A DNA stretch of 41,603 nt from Deltaproteobacteria bacterium (GTDB lineage: Bacteria > Desulfobacterota > GWC2-55-46), in contig JACRCH010000117.1 in the NCBI GenBank assembly GCA_016219115.1, positions 1 to 41,603 of the forward strand, in the 5' to 3' direction. The position numbers and the translations under genes are program-made. The notes under the pieces were generated by a model. The model ran no database searches and was not told the DNA's origin. It worked only from the letters and a program-made list of their open reading frames with translations. Below are positions 6,813 through 17,647 of the stretch, piece after piece. Numbering within the stretch: position 1 is the stretch's first letter; each line of letters opens with the position of its first letter.

Positions 6813-8612
6813 GTGGTAGACAGAGACAGGATAAGGAATTTCTCGATAATAGCGCACATAGACCACGGCAAATCCACTCTCTCGGACAGGCTCCTTGAGT
6901 ATACCGGGACGATAACAAAGAGGGATATGGTTGACCAGTTCCTCGACAAGATGGAGCTTGAGAGGGAGAGGGGCATCACCATAAAGGCTCAGACGGCGCG
7001 TTTGAGCTACAAGGCCGACGACGGCAAGGTCTACATACTTAACCTCATAGACACCCCAGGCCATGTGGATTTCAGCTACGAGGTAAGCAGGTCTCTTTCC
7101 GCGTGCGAAGGCGCGGTCCTGATAGTAGACGCCTCGCAGGGGGTCGAGGCCCAAACGCTCGCGCACCTGTACACGGCCGTGGACGTCGGGCTTGAGATAT
7201 TCCCGGTCTTGAACAAGATAGACCTCCCGGCCGCCGATCCGGAAAGGATCAGGGAAGAGATAGAAGAGGTCCTCGGAATAGACGCCTCCGAGGCTGTCCT
7301 TACAAGCGCCAAGGCCGGTATCGGCATAAAGGATGTCCTCGAGGCGATAGTCAAGAGGATACCCCCTCCGAAGGGAGACCCTGTAGCGCCCCTCAAGGCG
7401 CTTGTCTTTGACAGCTGGTACGACGCCTACCAGGGCGTAGTCGTCCAGGTAAGGGTCATGGACGGCGCCGTAAGGAAGGGGATGAAGATAAGGTTCATGG
7501 CCACGGGCAAGGAGTTCGAGGTCGACAATGTCGGAGTCTTCGCCCCCGGCCCCAAGGAGATAGACGAGCTCGGGGTCGGAGAGGTCGGTTTCGTCATAGC
7601 CGGCATAAAAGAGGTGAGGGACACGAATGTCGGCGATACCATAACCGACGCCTCAAACCCCGCCAGAGAGCCGCTTTCCGGATACAAGGCCGCCAAATCG
7701 ATGGTCTTCTCCGGGCTCTACCCGGTCGATTCATCGCAGTACGAAAACCTCAAGGAAGCGGTCGTAAAGCTCAGGCTCAACGACTCGTCCTTTACTTTCG
7801 AGCCCGAGACCTCTCTTGCGCTCGGGTTCGGCTTCAGGTGCGGATTCCTGGGCCTCTTTCACATGGAGATAATCCAGGAGAGGCTTGAGAGGGAGTATAA
7901 CCTCGAGCTCATCACCACGGCCCCTACCGTCATATACAGGGTCACGAAGACCGATGGGACCGTGTTGATGGTGGATAACCCCTCGAACCTGCCTCCTGCG
8001 CAGCACATACAGCTTATAGAGGAGCCTTTCATAATGGCTACGCTCCATATGCCTTCGGAGTTCCTCGGCGCCGTGCTTGGCCTCTGCGAGAGCAAAAGAG
8101 GGGTGCAGAAGGAGATAAAGTACCTGTCCACCTCCAGGGTCATGGTCGAGTACGAGATACCTTTGAACGAGATAGTGCTGGATTTCTACGACAAGCTGAA
8201 GACCCTTACGAAGGGGTACGCCTCGATGGACTATGAGTACCTTGATTTCAGGAAGTCGGACCTCATAAAGCTTGATATCCTCATAAACGGCGAGGGAGTC
8301 GACGCGCTTTCCCTGATAGTCCCGCGGGAGAGGGCTTACACCAGGGGCAGGGACCTTGCCGAGAAGATGCGCGAGATCATCCCCAGGCAGATGTTCGAGG
8401 TCATCATACAGGCCGCCATCGGCAGCAAGGTCATAGCGAGAGAGACGATAAAGGCGCTCCGCAAAAACGTCACTGCCAAGTGCTATGGCGGCGACATAAC
8501 AAGGAAGAGAAAGCTCCTTGAGAAGCAGAAAGAAGGCAAGAAGAGGATGAAGTCGGTAGGAAAGGTGGACCTGCCGCAGGAGGCGTTCCTCGCCGTCCTC
8601 AAGGTAAGCTGA
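6813..8612 (+). CDS. lepA: Elongation factor 4 (LepA), ribosome back-translocase GTPase
   Basis: This 599-residue protein matches the usual LepA length. GTPase motifs are AHIDHGKST (14-22), the switch region EREGRIT-like [17 protein letters not shown] and NKIDLP. The C-terminal LepA-specific domain (about 490-599) includes RKKL-type basic stretches such as [20 protein letters not shown]. LepA binds ribosomes and is thought to act in back-translocation or in translation initiation and ribosome assembly. The start is GTG, with AAAGGAAA six to ten bases upstream. lepA-lepB is a common bacterial pairing; lepB begins 33 bases later. Confidence 0.97.
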   Translation: MVDRDRIRNFSIIAHIDHGKSTLSDRLLEYTGTITKRDMVDQFLDKMELERERGITIKAQTARLSYKADDGKVYILNLIDTPGHVDFSYEVSRSLSACEGAVLIVDASQGVEAQTLAHLYTAVDVGLEIFPVLNKIDLPAADPERIREEIEEVLGIDASEAVLTSAKAGIGIKDVLEAIVKRIPPPKGDPVAPLKALVFDSWYDAYQGVVVQVRVMDGAVRKGMKIRFMATGKEFEVDNVGVFAPGPKEIDELGVGEVGFVIAGIKEVRDTNVGDTITDASNPAREPLSGYKAAKSMVFSGLYPVDSSQYENLKEAVVKLRLNDSSFTFEPETSLALGFGFRCGFLGLFHMEIIQERLEREYNLELITTAPTVIYRVTKTDGTVLMVDNPSNLPPAQHIQLIEEPFIMATLHMPSEFLGAVLGLCESKRGVQKEIKYLSTSRVMVEYEIPLNEIVLDFYDKLKTLTKGYASMDYEYLDFRKSDLIKLDILINGEGVDALSLIVPRERAYTRGRDLAEKMREIIPRQMFEVIIQAAIGSKVIARETIKALRKNVTAKCYGGDITRKRKLLEKQKEGKKRMKSVGKVDLPQEAFLAVLKVS

Positions 8613-8645
8613 GCCCCGGCGTTTTTTCGTTAAAAAATAATAGAG

Positions 8646-9329
8646 ATGGAGACAACGGTTTTGAATAAGACCAAAGAGAAGAAGGGCGTGAAGAAAAATT
8701 TCAGGGAGATAGCGGAGGCGGTCGTAATAGCCCTGGTACTGGCTGTCCTCATAAGGACTTTCGTCATACAGGCCTTCAAGATCCCGTCAGGCTCGATGGA
8801 AGACACGCTTTTGATCGGCGACCACATAATAGTAAGCAAGTTCGCCTACGGGCTTCAGGTCCCAAAGCCCGCCATGATAGACCTCTTCGGCGCCAGGGTC
8901 CCTTTCTTCGAGACCAGGCTCGTTACCTCGTGGGGGCACATTGAAAGGGGCGATGTCATAGTCTTCAGGTTCCCGAGCGACCGCGAAAAGGACTTCATAA
9001 AAAGGGTCGTAGGGCTTCCGGGCGACAAGGTGGAGCTTAAGAACAAGGTCATATACATAAACGACAAAAAGTGGGAAGAGCGCTTCGGGGTCAACAAGGG
9101 CGGGCTCTACGGCGAGTCCACCGAGAAGAACATCGACTTCGGCCCGTATACCGTCCCCGAGGGCTCGGTATTCGTCATGGGCGACAACCGGGACAGGAGC
9201 TACGATTCGAGGTACTGGGGCACCGTGCCCATCTATGATATCAAGGGCAAGGCGTTTATCATATACTGGTCGTGGAACAAGGACGACCACTGGGTGCGTT
9301 TCGGCAGGATCGGCAATATCATACATTGA
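8646..9329 (+). CDS. lepB: Signal peptidase I
   Basis: This 227-residue S26 peptidase has one N-terminal membrane helix (about 23-43). It removes Sec and Tat signal peptides at the periplasmic face of the inner membrane. Nucleophile Ser50 is in IPSGSM and the general base Lys119 is in DFIKRVVGLPGD. Boxes D and E are seen as VMGDNRDRSYDSRYWG. It lies directly downstream of lepA and probably shares its promoter. Its exported substrates in this window would include the secreted glycosidase-like protein at 202. The ribosome-binding site is weak, but the start agrees with family length. Confidence 0.96.
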   Translation: METTVLNKTKEKKGVKKNFREIAEAVVIALVLAVLIRTFVIQAFKIPSGSMEDTLLIGDHIIVSKFAYGLQVPKPAMIDLFGARVPFFETRLVTSWGHIERGDVIVFRFPSDREKDFIKRVVGLPGDKVELKNKVIYINDKKWEERFGVNKGGLYGESTEKNIDFGPYTVPEGSVFVMGDNRDRSYDSRYWGTVPIYDIKGKAFIIYWSWNKDDHWVRFGRIGNIIH

Positions 9330-9364
9330 AAAAAAGCGGCTTAAAGTCCGTCTTCCGCTCACTT

Positions 9365-9394
9365 TTGACAAGTTTTTTTCATTGAAGCTTTTAT
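9365..9394 (+). promoter_or_regulatory. Probable sigma-70 promoter for xerC-hslVU
   Basis: TTGACA at 9365-9370 is followed after 18 bases by TTTTAT at 9389-9394 (four of six). It lies in the 160-base gap after lepB and would serve the xerC-hslV-hslU-argB run. The -10 is imperfect. Confidence 0.45.
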
Positions 9395-9489
9395 CTTTTG
9401 ATGTTATAAGGGGACTCAATCCGGAAATCTTTCAGGCGGCGTGCGCCCCCCGGTGTCCGGTGCGGGGAAACACCTTTAAAATCAAATAG

Positions 9490-10380
9490 ATGCCTGGTCT
9501 CATAGACGAGTTCATAACATACCTTGCGGTGGAGAAGAACTCCTCGGCGCACACGAGGCTCGGCTACAAAAGAGACCTGGAGCAGTTCCGTCTATTTCTG
9601 AAGGAAGAGGGAGCGGAGTACGGCATAGACCGTGTTACAGCGGCGGATGTTATTGCCTTCGTCTACAGCCTCCACGGGGACCATAAAAAGAGTTCGGTGG
9701 CGCGGAAGATCTCGTCGATCAGGTCTTTTTTCAGGTTCCTTGTAAAAAAAGGATACCTGTCGGGGAGCCCGGCGGAGCTTGTTCCCACACCCAGGGTCGA
9801 CAAGTACCTCCCCGCGGTCCTTACCGTCGATGAGGCCAGGTGTCTGGTGGAGGCGCCCGGAAGTACCGATGGCCCCGAACCTTTAAGAGACCTGGCGATA
9901 CTTGAGACGCTCTATTCATCGGGGATAAGGGTAAGCGAGCTTACCGGCCTTACGATGAGGGATGTGGACCTCGGGGCCGGCACCATAAGGGTAGCAGGCA
10001 AGGGCGGCAAGGAGAGGATAGCTTACCTCGGAAAATTCGCCATCGGGTCCATCGGCGCTTATATAAAGAAGAGGGGCGGCGAGTCCCCCGGCGACGCTCC
10101 CCTTTTTACCGGTAAGGGGGGCAAGGGGGTCTCCCAGAGGACGGTCCAGAGGCTTGTTAAAAGGTATGTGCGGAAAAGCGGGATAAACAAGAATCCCACC
10201 CCGCACGCCCTCCGGCACTCCTTCGCCACGCACCTCATGGACGCGGGAGTGGACTTGAGGTCCATCCAGGAGATGCTCGGGCACAGTAAGCTCTCCACGA
10301 CCCAGAGGTACACGTTGGTCAGCGTCGCAAGCCTCATGGAGACTTACGACAGGGCGCACCCTAAGGCGAAGCTCAAATAG
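9490..10380 (+). CDS. xerC: Tyrosine recombinase XerC
   Basis: This 296-residue Xer recombinase has an N-terminal SAM-like DNA-binding domain (about 1-90) and a catalytic domain. Visible catalytic residues are Arg147 (SSGIRVSEL), Lys171 (GKGGKER), His239 and Arg242 (HALRHSF), His265 (LGHSKLS) and nucleophile Tyr274 (TTQRYT). It resolves chromosome dimers at dif during division. Naming it XerC rather than XerD rests on its position directly upstream of hslVU, a common arrangement; sequence alone does not decide. It is not accompanied by att-like repeats or phage genes. hslV starts 20 bases after the stop. Confidence 0.9.
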   Translation: MPGLIDEFITYLAVEKNSSAHTRLGYKRDLEQFRLFLKEEGAEYGIDRVTAADVIAFVYSLHGDHKKSSVARKISSIRSFFRFLVKKGYLSGSPAELVPTPRVDKYLPAVLTVDEARCLVEAPGSTDGPEPLRDLAILETLYSSGIRVSELTGLTMRDVDLGAGTIRVAGKGGKERIAYLGKFAIGSIGAYIKKRGGESPGDAPLFTGKGGKGVSQRTVQRLVKRYVRKSGINKNPTPHALRHSFATHLMDAGVDLRSIQEMLGHSKLSTTQRYTLVSVASLMETYDRAHPKAKLK

Positions 10381-10400
10381 TTTTTTTGGAGGCGGTTGTT

Positions 10401-10937
10401 TTGGGTATCGAATTCCACGGCACCACGGTCATAGCGATAAGGAAGAACGGCAAGGTGGCCATAGCTGGAGACGGCCAGGTAACTCTGGGGTCCACCGTCA
10501 TGAAGAAGGGCGCCGTCAAGGTCAGAAGGATGCGCGAGGGGAAGGTCCTGGCCGGGTTCGCCGGCTCCACGGCCGACGCCATGACGCTCTTTGACAAGTT
10601 CGAAAGCAAGCTCGAGGCCTCCAGGGGCAATATCACCAAGGCCGTCATAGAGCTTGCCAAGGACTGGAGGACCGACAGGGTTTTAAGGAGGCTTGAGGCC
10701 CTCTTGATCGTGGCTGACGCCGACCATACCTTCATCATATCCGGCAACGGCGATGTGATCGAGCCCGAGGAAGGGATAGCCTCCATCGGCTCCGGCGGGC
10801 CCTACGCCCTGGCGGCCGCGAAGATGCTGGTGCGCCATACTGACATGGACGCGAAGAGAGTGGCGGAGGAGGCTCTGAAGGCCGCCTCCGAGATATGCAT
10901 ATACACCAACGAAAATATAACCGTTGAGGAACTTTAG
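10401..10937 (+). CDS. hslV: ATP-dependent protease subunit HslV
   Basis: This is the proteolytic subunit of HslUV (ClpQY), an N-terminal-threonine hydrolase. The start chosen is TTG 10401, eight bases after a clear GGAGG (10388-10392). The next in-frame TTG upstream (10386) overlaps that ribosome-binding site. This gives MGIEFHG followed by [11 protein letters not shown]. The catalytic threonine would be residue 8, exposed after removal of a seven-residue propeptide as in related HslV proteins. GDGQVTLG and GFAGSTADA are family signatures. It is followed by hslU after four bases and forms dodecamers capped by HslU hexamers. Confidence 0.95.
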   Translation: MGIEFHGTTVIAIRKNGKVAIAGDGQVTLGSTVMKKGAVKVRRMREGKVLAGFAGSTADAMTLFDKFESKLEASRGNITKAVIELAKDWRTDRVLRRLEALLIVADADHTFIISGNGDVIEPEEGIASIGSGGPYALAAAKMLVRHTDMDAKRVAEEALKAASEICIYTNENITVEEL

Positions 10938-10941
10938 CGGC

Positions 10942-12306
10942 ATGAAGAGCTTTACCCCAAGAGAGATAGTCTCGGAACTAGATAAATACATCATAGGGCA
11001 GAGGCAGGCCAAGAGGGCGGTCGCCATCGCGTTGAGGAACAGGTGGAGGCGCCAGCAGGTAAGACCCGAGTTGAGAGACGAGATCTCCCCCAAGAACATC
11101 ATAATGATCGGGCCCACGGGCGTGGGGAAGACCGAGATCTCCAGGAGGCTGGCGAAACTCGCTCAGGCCCCGTTCATAAAGGTCGAGGCGAGCAAGTTCA
11201 CCGAAGTCGGCTATGTCGGGCGCGACGTGGAGTCGATAATACGCGACCTTGCCGAGCTTTCCGTAAAGATGGTCAAGGACGAAGAACGGGTCCATGTGAG
11301 GGTAAAGGCCAGGGAGACGGCGGAAGAGAGGCTCCTGGATTATCTCCTGCCTCCGCCCGTTGCGGCCGCCACGCACTTTCAGATGCCGGACAACGAGAAG
11401 CTCGCAAGGGAGCGCGAGCTTCAGAAGACTACGCGCGACAAACTGAGGGCGCTCTTCCATGAAGGCAAGCTCGATGACAGGACCATCGACATAGAGACCT
11501 CCGAGCAGCAGAAAATGCCTTCGATAGAGATACTCTCGTCGGCGGGTGTCGAGGAGATGGACATGAACCTGAAGGACATGTTCTCAAACCTCTTCCCCAA
11601 GAAGACCCGGAAGAGAAAGGTGAAGGTCCCGGAGGCCTACGAGCTTCTCATCCAGGAGGAGACCCAGAGGCTCATCGACATGGACAGGGTCGTCAAAGAG
11701 GCCGTCGAGAGGGTAGAGCAGTCGGGCATAGTTTTTATCGACGAGATAGACAAGATAGCCGGCCGGCAGTCCGGGACTTCCCCCGATGTGTCGAGGGAAG
11801 GGGTCCAGAGGGACCTTCTCCCGATAGTCGAGGGCTCCACCGTAAGCACCAAGTACGGGATGGTCAAGACGGACCACATACTCTTTATCGCCTCCGGGGC
11901 GTTCCATGTGGCCAAACCTTCGGACCTTATACCCGAGTTCCAGGGCAGGTTCCCGATAAGGGTGGAGCTTGAGCCTTTAGGCGAAGACGATTTCATAAGG
12001 ATATTGACGGAGCCCGAAAACGCGCTCCTGAAGCAGTACAAGGCCCTGCTTGAGACGGAGAGGATAGAGGTGGAGTACACGGAAGACGGCGTGAGCGAGA
12101 TAGCGTCGATTGCGACGATCGTCAACGACCGGATGGAGAATATAGGCGCCAGAAGGCTCCATACGGTGATGGAGAGGGTCTTCGATGACATCTCCTTCGA
12201 CGCCCCTGATCTGCCCGAGAAAAAGATAGTCATCGACAGGGAGTACGTAAGGCAGAGGCTCGCCGACATTGTCAAGGACGAGGACCTCTCAAGATACATT
12301 TTATAA
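10942..12306 (+). CDS. hslU: ATPase subunit HslU of the HslUV protease
   Basis: This 454-residue AAA+ unfoldase has Walker A GPTGVGKT (57-64), Walker [10 protein letters not shown], the intervening I domain (about 105-240) and the C-terminal tail ending RYIL, which in known HslU docks into HslV. ATG 10942 is preferred over TTG 10924. It starts the family-typical [10 protein letters not shown] and GAGGAAC lies upstream, within the end of hslV. The genes are four bases apart and almost certainly co-translated. argB follows after 81 bases that contain a short GGGCC/GGCCC hairpin but no T run. Confidence 0.96.
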   Translation: MKSFTPREIVSELDKYIIGQRQAKRAVAIALRNRWRRQQVRPELRDEISPKNIIMIGPTGVGKTEISRRLAKLAQAPFIKVEASKFTEVGYVGRDVESIIRDLAELSVKMVKDEERVHVRVKARETAEERLLDYLLPPPVAAATHFQMPDNEKLARERELQKTTRDKLRALFHEGKLDDRTIDIETSEQQKMPSIEILSSAGVEEMDMNLKDMFSNLFPKKTRKRKVKVPEAYELLIQEETQRLIDMDRVVKEAVERVEQSGIVFIDEIDKIAGRQSGTSPDVSREGVQRDLLPIVEGSTVSTKYGMVKTDHILFIASGAFHVAKPSDLIPEFQGRFPIRVELEPLGEDDFIRILTEPENALLKQYKALLETERIEVEYTEDGVSEIASIATIVNDRMENIGARRLHTVMERVFDDISFDAPDLPEKKIVIDREYVRQRLADIVKDEDLSRYIL

Positions 12307-12387
12307 GACTAAAAAGCCGTGGTGCCAGCCGGTGGGCCCTGGGCCCGCAGAGAAGGGCGTCACGGTATTTCAATTTATGGAGCCGCC

Positions 12388-13245
12388 GTGCAGAAAAACA
12401 TAGAGAAGATAAAGACCCTCTTCGAGTCGCTTCCTTACATCAGGAAGTTCTACAACAAGACGATAGTGATAAAGTTCGGCGGCCACGCGATGGTCGAAGA
12501 GGAGCTTAAAAAGAGCTTCGCCCGGGACATGGTGCTGATGAAGTACGTCGGCATAAACCCGGTCATAGTCCACGGCGGAGGGCCGCAGATAGGCGGGCTT
12601 TTAGCGAAGCTCGGGAAGGAATCGAGGTTCGTAAAAGGCATACGCGTCACCGACAACGAGACGATGGATGTCGTGGAGATGGTCCTTGTAGGCAAGATCA
12701 ATAAAGAGATAGTCGGCCTCATCAACCACTTCGGCGGCAGGGCCGTCGGGATCGGGGGCAAGGACGGGGGGCTTATAAAGGCCAGGAAGATGAAGATAAA
12801 GGGCGAGGAGATGGGGTTTGTCGGCGAAGTCGAGGAAGTGAACCCCGCCGTCATAAAAACCCTCGAGATGAATAACTTCATCCCGGTTATCGCCCCGGTC
12901 GGAGGCGGCGACGAGGGCGTGAGCTACAACATAAACGCCGATACGGTGGCCGGCAAGATCGCCGCGGCCCTCAAGGCCGAAAAGCTCATACTCCTCACCG
13001 ATGTGCCGGGGGTCCTCGGCAAGGACAAGAACATCATATCGTCTCTGAGCCTCGCCGAGGCCAGGTCGCTTATCACCAAAAAGGTGGCCGTGGGAGGGAT
13101 GATACCCAAGCTTCAGTGCTGCATGGAGGCCGTGGCCGGAGGCGTAACGGCGGCCCACATCATAGACGGAAGGGTGGAGCACGCGGTCCTTCTTGAGGTC
13201 TTCACGGACAAGGGCATAGGTACCGCGATAGGGCTCAAGAAGTAA
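12388..13245 (+). CDS. argB: Acetylglutamate kinase
   Basis: This enzyme phosphorylates N-acetylglutamate in the second arginine step. GTG 12388 is chosen because GGAG lies five bases upstream and because it gives the typical N-terminal helix ([17 protein letters not shown]), 285 residues in all. The open frame begins earlier, at 12319. Motifs are KFGGHAM, HGGGPQI, RVTD and the C-terminal [10 protein letters not shown]. The N-terminal helix is the type found in arginine-inhibited hexameric kinases, so feedback inhibition by arginine is likely (inferred). It begins the argB-D-F-G run, although a 97-base gap with a repeat hairpin separates it from argD. Confidence 0.95.
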   Translation: MQKNIEKIKTLFESLPYIRKFYNKTIVIKFGGHAMVEEELKKSFARDMVLMKYVGINPVIVHGGGPQIGGLLAKLGKESRFVKGIRVTDNETMDVVEMVLVGKINKEIVGLINHFGGRAVGIGGKDGGLIKARKMKIKGEEMGFVGEVEEVNPAVIKTLEMNNFIPVIAPVGGGDEGVSYNINADTVAGKIAAALKAEKLILLTDVPGVLGKDKNIISSLSLAEARSLITKKVAVGGMIPKLQCCMEAVAGGVTAAHIIDGRVEHAVLLEVFTDKGIGTAIGLKK

Positions 13246-13276
13246 AATAGCCCCGCGGACCAGGACATTTAAAAAA

Positions 13277-13311
13277 ATGAACCACCCGGAGCAAGCTCCG
13301 GGGTGGTTCAT
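13277..13311. repeat. Solo hairpin of the U/V repeat family
   Basis: ATGAACCACCC (13277-13287) pairs with GGGTGGTTCAT (13301-13311) and GGAGC with GCTCC inside it, with one bulged G. The same AACCACCC/GGGGTGGTT arms occur at 5147, 23258-23288, 25132 and 34945-34966. A-rich runs on both sides could let it work as a terminator on the minus strand. It sits between argB and argD. Confidence 0.65.
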
Positions 13312-13342
13312 AAAATAAAAACGCTGACCGGGGGATGCCGAG

Positions 13343-14542
13343 TTGAACAATAAAGAGATCATAGGGCTTACCGCGAACCATGTGGCGAACACCTACGGGA
13401 GGTTCCCGGTGGCCATGGTAAAGGGCAAGGGGACAAGGGTATGGGACGCCGACGGCAGGGAGTACCTTGATTTCACCTCAGGGCTCGCGGTCTGCAACCT
13501 CGGCCACTGCCACCCCAAGGTAGTTGCCGCGATAAAGGCGCAGGCAGAGACCCTCATACACATATCGAACCTGTACCATATCGGGCCGCAGTCGGAGCTG
13601 GCGAAACTTCTTACGGAGAACTCTTTCGCCAACAAGGTCTTTTTCTGCAACTCAGGGGCCGAGGCGAACGAGGCCTCCATAAAGCTTGCCAGAAAGTACT
13701 TCAGCGTCAAAGGCGAATCGCGGTTCCAGATAATATCGATGGAGAAGTCTTTCCACGGCCGCACCATGGCCACTCTGGCCGCCACCGGGCAGAAAAAGTT
13801 CCAGGCCGGCTTCGAGCCGTTACTTGAAAAGTTCCACTACGTCCCGTTTAACGACGTTGAGGCCGTAAGGAAGGCCGTAACAGGCTCCACGGCAGCCGTC
13901 ATGGTGGAGCCGATCCAGGGTGAAGGCGGGGTAAATGTCCCCTCCGACTCCTTCCTCGGGGAGTTAAAGGCGCTCTGTAAAGAGGCGGGGATACTCCTCA
14001 TCTTCGACGAGGTGCAGGTCGGGATGGGCAGGACCGGCACGCTCTTCGCTTACGAGAACTACGGCGTGGTCCCGGACATAATGTCATTGGCCAAGGGGCT
14101 TGCCGGAGGGGTCGCCATAGGCGCCATGCTCGCTACCGACGAGGTCGCTTCCGCCTTCACCCCTGGAACCCACGCCTCGACCTTCGGGGGCAACCCCCTG
14201 GCCACGGCCGCCGGCTTAGCGGCCCTCAAGGCCATCAAAGAGGAAGGCGTCCTCGAGAACTGCAGAAAGTCCGGGGAGTACCTGGTCAAAAAACTCAATG
14301 AGCTTAAAGGGGTCTTCCCGTTCATAAAAGAGATCAGGGGCAAGGGCCTTATTATCGGGGCAGAGCTTGATGAAGGGATAAAGGGGGGAGATATCGTAAA
14401 GGAATGTCTCTCAAGGGGCCTCCTCATAAACTGCGTAGGAGACAAGACGCTCCGGTTCATCCCCGCGCTCATCGTCACGAAAGAGGATATCGACATGATG
14501 ACAGTGACGCTCAAGGAAGTGCTGGAAGGGATAAGAAAATAA
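13343..14542 (+). CDS. argD: Acetylornithine aminotransferase
   Basis: This 399-residue class-III PLP aminotransferase converts N-acetylglutamate semialdehyde to N-acetylornithine. PLP-binding Lys251 is in SLAKGLAGG, Asp222 is in IFDEVQVGMGRTG, and NSGAEANEAS lies at about 103-112. The start is TTG 13343, seven bases after GGGGGA. The stop TAA overlaps the argF ATG by one base (TAATG), so the two are translationally coupled. The family can also act on succinyl-diaminopimelate, but the dapL gene downstream suggests lysine is made another way. Confidence 0.94.
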   Translation: MNNKEIIGLTANHVANTYGRFPVAMVKGKGTRVWDADGREYLDFTSGLAVCNLGHCHPKVVAAIKAQAETLIHISNLYHIGPQSELAKLLTENSFANKVFFCNSGAEANEASIKLARKYFSVKGESRFQIISMEKSFHGRTMATLAATGQKKFQAGFEPLLEKFHYVPFNDVEAVRKAVTGSTAAVMVEPIQGEGGVNVPSDSFLGELKALCKEAGILLIFDEVQVGMGRTGTLFAYENYGVVPDIMSLAKGLAGGVAIGAMLATDEVASAFTPGTHASTFGGNPLATAAGLAALKAIKEEGVLENCRKSGEYLVKKLNELKGVFPFIKEIRGKGLIIGAELDEGIKGGDIVKECLSRGLLINCVGDKTLRFIPALIVTKEDIDMMTVTLKEVLEGIRK

Positions 14543-15462
14543 TGAACCTTCTTACGATATCAGACCTCACGAAGGAAGAGATAGACGATCTTCTAAAGAG
14601 GGCCGCTTCACTGAAAGAGAGGCACAAGAAGGGCATCCCTCATAACCCGCTCCGCGGCAAGACCCTCGGACTCATATTCGAGAAGTCCTCGACAAGGACG
14701 CGCGTTTCTTTCGAGACCGCCATGCAGCACCTCGGGGGCGCCTCCATATTCATAAGCCAGAGGGACTCGCAGATAGGCAGAGGCGAACCCATTAAGGACA
14801 CGGCCAGAGTCATGTCCAGGTATGTCGACGCCGTGGTGATACGCACCTTCGGCCACGATATCATAGAGGAGTACGCCAGGTACTCCTCCATTCCGGTCAT
14901 AAACGGTCTGACGGACCAGCATCATCCGTGCCAGATACTGGCCGATATATTGACGATCGTCGAGAAGAAGGGCTCGTACGACGGTCTCAAGGTTGCCTGG
15001 ATAGGCGACGGCAACAACATGGCCAACTCGTGGATAGAGGCCGCTTCAAGTCTCGGGTTTGATCTTACGCTTGCGTGCCCGAAGGGCTATCAGCCCGACT
15101 CAGGGTTTTTGAAGAGGGCGCGCTCCGGATCGAAGACCGGGATAAAGGTCACCGAAAGCGTAGAGGAGGCCGCCAGTGGCGCCGACGTGCTCAATACCGA
15201 CGTGTGGGCGTCTATGGGCCAGGAGGAAGAGTCGGCCAGGAGGATGAAGGCCTTTGCCGGATACCAGATAAACTCGAAAGTGCTGGGGCTGGCCAAAAAA
15301 GACGCCATCGTCATGCACTGTCTGCCGGCGCACAGGGGCGAAGAGATAACCGAGGAAGTCCTTGAGGGGCCGCACTCCGTGGTCTGGGACGAGGCCGAAA
15401 ACAGGCTCCACATACAGAAGGCGATACTCGAGCGGCTGATGAGCGTGAACTCAGGCGATTGA
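14542..15462 (+). CDS. argF: Ornithine carbamoyltransferase
   Basis: This 306-residue enzyme makes citrulline from ornithine and carbamoyl phosphate. The carbamoyl-phosphate loop is KSSTRTRVSFE (from about residue 48). DQHHPCQ is at 125-131, and the ornithine-site motif is seen as MHCLPAHRG near the C-terminus. The ATG overlaps the argD stop and there is no separate promoter. An in-frame upstream frame inside argD is not used. argG follows after 45 bases, with its own AAGGAGAG site. Confidence 0.96.
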   Translation: MNLLTISDLTKEEIDDLLKRAASLKERHKKGIPHNPLRGKTLGLIFEKSSTRTRVSFETAMQHLGGASIFISQRDSQIGRGEPIKDTARVMSRYVDAVVIRTFGHDIIEEYARYSSIPVINGLTDQHHPCQILADILTIVEKKGSYDGLKVAWIGDGNNMANSWIEAASSLGFDLTLACPKGYQPDSGFLKRARSGSKTGIKVTESVEEAASGADVLNTDVWASMGQEEESARRMKAFAGYQINSKVLGLAKKDAIVMHCLPAHRGEEITEEVLEGPHSVVWDEAENRLHIQKAILERLMSVNSGD

Positions 15463-15507
15463 GCCGCTCCATAAAATCATAAAAGACAGGCAAGGAGAGA
15501 TTGAGGG

Positions 15508-16725
15508 ATGGGTAAAGCGGTCAAAAGAGTGGTACTGGCGTACTCCGGGGGTCTTGACACCTCCGTAATAATGAAGTGGCTCATCGAGAACTACAACTGC
15601 GAGGTCGTGGCCTTCTCGGCCGACATCGGGCAGGGTTCCGTCGAGATAAACGATATAAAGAAGAAGGCCTTGAAGACCGGGGCCAAAAAGGTCTTCATAA
15701 AGGACTTAAGAGAAGAGTTCGTCTCGGACTTCGTATTCCCGATGCTCCGTGCCGCATCCGTATACGAGGGGACATACCTCCTGGGGACTTCTATCGCCAG
15801 GCCCTTGATAGCCAAGGCGCAGATGGATATCGCGGCGGCCGTAGGGGCCGACGCCGTCTCCCACGGCGCAACCGGCAAGGGCAACGACCAGGTAAGGTTC
15901 GAGCTTACCTATTACTCGATAAACCCGCACATAAAGGTGATAGCCCCGTGGAGGGAGTGGGATATGAAAGGCAGGGCGGACCTTGTACGCTACGCCGGGA
16001 AGCACGGGATACCCGTGCCTGTGACCAAGAGCAAGCCCTACAGCTCTGACCGTAATCTCTTCCACATCAGTTTTGAGGGCGGGATACTTGAGGACCCGTG
16101 GGCTGAGGCCCCGGATGACATGTATGTCCTTACGAAGTCCCCTGAGAAGGCGCCGAACAGGCCGGCCTATGTGGAGATAGGCTTCAAGAACGGCAACCCG
16201 GTATCCGTTGACGGCAGGAAGATGTCGCCGGCGAGGCTTCTGGCGGCGTTGAACGAGATAGGCGGAGAGCACGGGATCGGAAGGGTCGACATGGTGGAGA
16301 GCCGCTATGTCGGCATAAAATCAAGGGGCGTCTACGAGACACCCGGCGGCACTATCCTGCACTCTGCAAGGCGCGCCGTCGAGTCGATAACGATGGACAG
16401 GGAGCTATTGCATCTGAGGGACAGCCTCACGCAGCGCTACTCGGTCCTCGTATATAACGGCTACTGGTACTCGCCGGAAAGGCTCGCTCTCCAGACGCTC
16501 ATTGATTCGGCGACCTCGGGGGTGACGGGTACGGCCCGCATGAAGCTCTACAAGGGGAGCGCAACGGTAGCCGGAAGGAAGGCCCCGGTTTCGCTCTATC
16601 ACCCGGACTTCGCCACCTTCGAGGAAGACACAGTTTACGACCAGAAGGACGCGGAAGGGTTCATAAAGATAAACGCGCTGCGCTTGAAGATAAAGGCGAT
16701 GGCCGACAAGACCCGGAAAGACTGA
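15508..16725 (+). CDS. argG: Argininosuccinate synthase
   Basis: This 405-residue ATP-dependent ligase joins citrulline and aspartate. The N-terminal P-loop is [13 protein letters not shown], with [15 protein letters not shown] and the citrulline/aspartate segment [14 protein letters not shown] downstream. Length and motifs fit the standard family. It is the fourth arginine gene in a row; argininosuccinate lyase (argH), often next, is replaced here by a fumarylacetoacetate-hydrolase-family gene 18 bases on. Confidence 0.97.
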   Translation: MGKAVKRVVLAYSGGLDTSVIMKWLIENYNCEVVAFSADIGQGSVEINDIKKKALKTGAKKVFIKDLREEFVSDFVFPMLRAASVYEGTYLLGTSIARPLIAKAQMDIAAAVGADAVSHGATGKGNDQVRFELTYYSINPHIKVIAPWREWDMKGRADLVRYAGKHGIPVPVTKSKPYSSDRNLFHISFEGGILEDPWAEAPDDMYVLTKSPEKAPNRPAYVEIGFKNGNPVSVDGRKMSPARLLAALNEIGGEHGIGRVDMVESRYVGIKSRGVYETPGGTILHSARRAVESITMDRELLHLRDSLTQRYSVLVYNGYWYSPERLALQTLIDSATSGVTGTARMKLYKGSATVAGRKAPVSLYHPDFATFEEDTVYDQKDAEGFIKINALRLKIKAMADKTRKD

Positions 16726-16743
16726 GGACGGGGGGATCTACGA

Positions 16744-17550
16744 TTGAAGTTCTGCAGGTTCTCAACGGACGATAGAACATCCTACGGGGTCATCGAGGGC
16801 GGGGTGATCCACGAGATCGACAAAAACCCCTTCTGCGGAAACCCTACGGATGATATTAAAAAGGCGGGGAAGTGGACTCTTGAGGATGTAAGGCTCCTGG
16901 CCCCTGTAGTCCCGTCGAAGATAGTGGCCATAGGGCTTAACTACAAGGCGCACGCCGCCGAGTTCAAAAAGGCCCTGCCCGAAGAGCCTATGCTCTTCAT
17001 GAAGCCCTCTACCGCCGTCATCGGGCCGAATGACGAGATAATATACCCGACCCACATGTCGCACAGGGTGGACTACGAGGGGGAGCTTGCCGTCGTCATC
17101 GGCACGACCGCCAAGGATGTGCCTGTAATAAACGCCCCGGAGCATATCCTCGGCTACACCTGCTTTAACGACGTGACGGCAAGGGACCTCCAGGGCAAAG
17201 ACATACAGTACACGAGGGCCAAGGGGTTCGATACCTTCGCCTGCGTGGGGCCGTGCATAGAGACCGATATCGACCCGAGGAATGTAAGGATAGAGACGTT
17301 CTTAAACAGCGAGAAGAAGCAGGACTCATCCACCGCCGACATGATATTCGACGTCTTTGAGCTTGTAAGCTTCGTCTCGCACGTGATGACTTTGTTGCCG
17401 GGGGACATCATAGCCACCGGTACCCCTTCCGGGGTCGGCAAGATGAGGCCCGGAGACAGGGTAGAGGTGAGGATAGAGGGGATAGGAAGCCTCGTCAATA
17501 CGGTAACGGAGGCGAAGGTCTTCAAGAAGATATGGACGAAGGGCGGGTAA
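16744..17550 (+). CDS. Fumarylacetoacetate hydrolase family protein
   Basis: This 268-residue protein has the FAH fold, usually a Mg2+-dependent hydrolase, decarboxylase or isomerase of 2-keto acids. Metal ligands can be seen in [10 protein letters not shown] (E-x-E) and [11 protein letters not shown] (Asp), with [10 protein letters not shown] and TGTPSGVG further on. The start is TTG 16744 behind GGGGGA. Close spacing suggests co-transcription with argG and with dapL downstream. The true substrate is unknown; acylpyruvate hydrolase or oxaloacetate decarboxylase activity is common in such proteins. A role in arginine synthesis is not implied by the sequence. Confidence 0.88.
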   Translation: MKFCRFSTDDRTSYGVIEGGVIHEIDKNPFCGNPTDDIKKAGKWTLEDVRLLAPVVPSKIVAIGLNYKAHAAEFKKALPEEPMLFMKPSTAVIGPNDEIIYPTHMSHRVDYEGELAVVIGTTAKDVPVINAPEHILGYTCFNDVTARDLQGKDIQYTRAKGFDTFACVGPCIETDIDPRNVRIETFLNSEKKQDSSTADMIFDVFELVSFVSHVMTLLPGDIIATGTPSGVGKMRPGDRVEVRIEGIGSLVNTVTEAKVFKKIWTKGG

Positions 17551-17647
17551 AATACCCGTAAGATCAGCATCCACGGGGTCAAAAAGTCCCGGGTTGAAGA
17601 CCGTGAAAAAGAAAGACGCAAAAGATACCGCAAGGGAGGTAGTAAAG

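Noticed and set aside
9490-10380. Tyrosine recombinase as a sign of a genomic island
   Set aside because: Sequence and the hslVU context mark it as housekeeping XerC. No att sites, tRNA or phage genes accompany it.
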